Shown piece after piece: positions 62,200-64,000 of a DNA stretch of 64,000 nucleotides. The notes under the pieces were generated by a model, which saw only the letters and a program-made list of their open reading frames with translations, made no database searches and was not told the DNA's origin. The position numbers and the translations under genes were made by a program. Location: assembly GCA_025463745.1 (NCBI GenBank), contig JAODBB010000217.1, forward strand, positions 1 through 64,000, written 5' to 3'. This stretch comes from Subtercola sp. GTDB taxonomy: Bacteria; Actinomycetota; Actinomycetes; Actinomycetales; Microbacteriaceae. The first letter of the stretch is position 1. Each line of letters starts with the position of its first letter.

Positions 62200-63216
62200 T
62201 CAAACGTCCGTCGGGTTTCCGCGGAGGTTTGGCGCCACTTCGCCCAGGTACAGAACACCGTTGATCCGGCGCGGGATGCCAAGGGGATTTCCGTCGCGCA
62301 GGGCTTCAGGTAATAAGCCCTGGGGAGCATCCTGATAAGCGACCGGGCGCTGGAATCGTCGAACGGCAGTCGCGCCCACCGAGCTGTGCTGCGTCGAGGT
62401 CGACGGCCACGGGCCCCCGTGGTGCTGAGACCAGGCGACTGCGACACCCGTCGGCCATCCCCCGAAAAGCAGGCGACCGGCCACTTGTTCCAGCCGAGCG
62501 ACGACCGTGCTGAGAGCGTCGTCGGGCTCAGAGTGGATGGTCGCCGTAAGGCTGCCCTCGAGAAGGTCTAGCGCCGCGAGAAGCTCTGTTTCGTCGCCGT
62601 AGCGAACGAGGACGGTGACCGGTCCGAATACCTCGGTGAGCACTGTGTCGGCGTGTTCGATGAGCACCTGAACGGTTGTAGCCAGCACGATGGGTTGCGC
62701 CTCGGGGCCAGAGTCCTGCTTGCCACCGGCGAGCACCTCAAGCCCCGGCACGCCAAGGAGGTCGCGCAAGCCGCTTTGAAATCCTTCGGCGATCGACGGA
62801 GTGAGCATCCGGGAGCGCTGAGTGCCGACGAGCCCGGCGAGCGCCCGTTCCGTGCGCGATAGGCGGGGCACGAAGACGACGCCTGGTTTCGTACAGAACT
62901 GCCCCGCCCCAAGTTGGAACGACCCGGCCAGACCTGCCGCGAGTTCGGCGCCCCTCGCTGTGTCGGCGGCACGGGTGATGACGACCGGATTGACGCTGCC
63001 CATTTCGGCGAAGAATGGAATCGGCGTCGGCCGCCCCGCCGCACGGTCGTATAGAGCTCGCCCACCGTTCAGCGAGCCGGTGAACGATGCTGCTGTGATC
63101 GCCGGATGATCGATCAGCGCGTTTCCCGCTTCAAATCCTGTCACCAGCGAAAATACCCCGGGGGGCGCACCGCGTGAGAGTAACGCGTCGGCCACAAGAT
63201 CCGCCGTCAGGCGTGA
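62200..63216 (-). pseudogene. 5'-truncated alpha-ketoglutaric-semialdehyde-dehydrogenase-like gene
   Basis: The C-terminal two thirds of an aldehyde dehydrogenase of the 2,5-dioxovalerate/alpha-ketoglutaric-semialdehyde type. LTADLVADALL begins the recognisable part; the catalytic Glu (EMGSVNPV) and Cys (AGQFCTKPG) and the C-terminal FGGWPTGVAV and STQHSSVGATAVRRFQRP are present. About 190 N-terminal residues, including the PFNFP loop and the cofactor lysine, are missing. The frame continues upstream to 63378, but those residues are unrelated and antisense to the M24 remnant. It is unlikely to be active. In complete pathways this enzyme ends pentose/hexose-acid oxidation to alpha-ketoglutarate. 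Confidence 0.78.
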
Positions 63217-63226
63217 CAAGCGCTCG

Positions 63227-63792
63227 CTCACCGACGTCGGGGCAGACGGGCTTGTCGTGCTCGTCGCTGGCAAGTCGCGTCTCGGATTCCGGCACCCGTT
63301 GCCGACCGACGCTCTTCTCGGACACCGTGCGATGGTCGTGGCGTGCGCCAGACGGCATGGGATGATCGCGAACCTCACCCGCTGGGCAGCTTCGGTTCGC
63401 AGTCAGCCGGTGAGCGTCGCGATGAGAACCGCATTCTCGACGTGGAGAGCGATATCTTCGCGGCGACCGTTGCCGGTCGCCGGCTTTCGGATGTGTTCGG
63501 AGACATCATCGATGCCTATCCGCGCCACGGTTTCGCTACGGATAGCTGGACCGAACACCACCAAGGTGGCCCGACGGGGTACGTCGGCCGTGACCCGCGA
63601 GCCTCACGGATGACCGCTAAAGACTGCCTCACCGTGAACCAGGCCGTGGCATGGAACCCGTCGGCACCATACACGAAGATCGAAGACACTGTGCTGCTGA
63701 CCGAGGTGGGCATTGAGGTGCTCACGGTCGACGAACGATGGCCGACCCTCGACGTCGATGGCCGACTTCGGCCTGTGACGCTGGAGCTCTGA
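63227..63792 (+). pseudogene. 5'-truncated, frameshifted M24-family peptidase remnant
   Basis: The C-terminal part of an M24 (Xaa-Pro-aminopeptidase-like) protein. The first frame reads LTDVGADGLVVLVAGKSRLG through GHRAMVVACARRHGMIANLTRW (63227 to about 63387). The homology then continues one frame over with SFGSQSAGERRDENRILDVE and WTEHHQGGPTGY to VTLEL, ending at 63792. The N-terminal creatinase domain and some metal ligands are absent. The frameshift could be a sequencing error, but the missing 5' half is real. Its stop overlaps the next start (TGATG), showing that the two were once translated together. Confidence 0.75.
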
Positions 63793-64000
63793 TGGTGAGC
63801 CGGATCGACCGGGGCGCCCTTGTCGCCAAGCATTCCCCCCATTACCATGCAGTCAACCCGACCGCACCACTGTCAGTCGGCAACGGCGAGTTCTGTTTCA
63901 CGACCGATGTGACCGGGCTGCAGACCTTCCCCACCGACTACTCGGTCGATTCGGATGCCGGCAGCACCCCTGGAACACTTCTGGGAACGCTCTCACAGTG
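63792..64000 (+). CDS. Start of a putative glycoside hydrolase (six-hairpin type), cut by window end
   Basis: Sixty-nine codons of a gene that continues beyond the window. The N-terminus LVAKHSPHYHAVNPTAPLSV and GNGEFCFTTDVTGLQTFP resembles the opening beta-domain of large bacterial six-hairpin-type glycosidases, where a conserved GNG turn is followed by TDVTGLQ. The ATG overlaps the stop of the M24 remnant. The family assignment is tentative because the catalytic barrel is outside the window. A rhamnosidase or similar enzyme would suit the neighbouring rhamnose operon. Confidence 0.55.
   Translation, partial: MVSRIDRGALVAKHSPHYHAVNPTAPLSVGNGEFCFTTDVTGLQTFPTDYSVDSDAGSTPGTLLGTLSQ

Overview
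The window comes from a high-GC Gram-positive actinobacterium, most likely a member of the Microbacteriaceae. This is inferred from the GC-rich third codon positions, frequent GTG starts, tightly overlapping ATGA/GTGA gene junctions, a dodecin, an ECF42-like sigma factor with its DGPF partner, tandem Lrp regulators and a WxL/DUF916-type surface pair. About 58 genes can be read. No rRNA, tRNA, CRISPR array or intact mobile element was seen. The content is mostly uptake and breakdown of sugars, peptides and probably an N-containing heterocycle, arranged as separate regulated modules.

Left part (1-14.6 kb): a truncated ABC1/UbiB-type kinase with a PadR regulator. Next is a sugar module: a ROK regulator, a Gfo/Idh/MocA dehydrogenase, a ThuA-like protein, a three-gene sugar ABC importer and a divergent mannonate-dehydratase-like enolase. 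It resembles 3-keto-sugar (ThuA/ThuB) pathways. Then come an aldehyde dehydrogenase, a small Rho-N/SAP-like protein, and an HxlR regulator divergent from a luciferase-like monooxygenase and an F420-reductase-like protein. The HxlR gene appears to be leaderless.

Peptide/amide module (14.6-28.6 kb): an alpha/beta hydrolase, an M19 dipeptidase, an amidohydrolase, two M20 hydrolases, a double-length Lrp regulator, a five-gene oligopeptide-type ABC importer and a glutamine-amidotransferase-like protein. Four copies of a 17-bp palindrome (consensus TTGCAGGAWTCMTGCRA) lie in the two divergent promoter regions. They suggest that the Lrp protein controls the whole module.

Middle (28.6-34.5 kb): an ECF42-type sigma factor and its DGPF/YciI partner behind an ECF-type promoter, a ZIP metal transporter with a DtxR/IdeR-type iron box over its start codon, a tiny membrane protein, dodecin, an unknown protein, and a DUF916 membrane protein with its small WxL-like secreted partner.

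PucR module (34.5-41.6 kb): a PucR regulator divergent from a compact operon of an NCS1 permease, two luciferase-like monooxygenases, an M24 creatinase/prolidase-like hydrolase and a threonine-synthase-like PLP enzyme. The pathway is not recognised and is the best candidate here for an undescribed catabolic route.

Rhamnose and linked sugar module (41.8-64 kb): an RpiB-like isomerase, an IS110 transposase remnant and a long leftward L-rhamnose operon (kinase, class II aldolase, RhaT/P/Q/S importer, bifunctional aldolase/dehydrogenase, PfkB kinase) lacking a recognisable rhamnose isomerase. A divergent DeoR regulator follows. The next rightward operon carries an aldo-keto reductase, a second ribose/rhamnose-class importer, a GMC flavoprotein with a gluconate-dehydrogenase-subunit-3 partner, and a nucleoside hydrolase. 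TGTTA/TAACA operator elements in both promoter regions tie this operon to the DeoR protein. The right edge holds two 5'-truncated gene remnants joined head to head (an alpha-ketoglutaric-semialdehyde-type dehydrogenase and a frameshifted M24 peptidase) and the start of a putative glycoside hydrolase.
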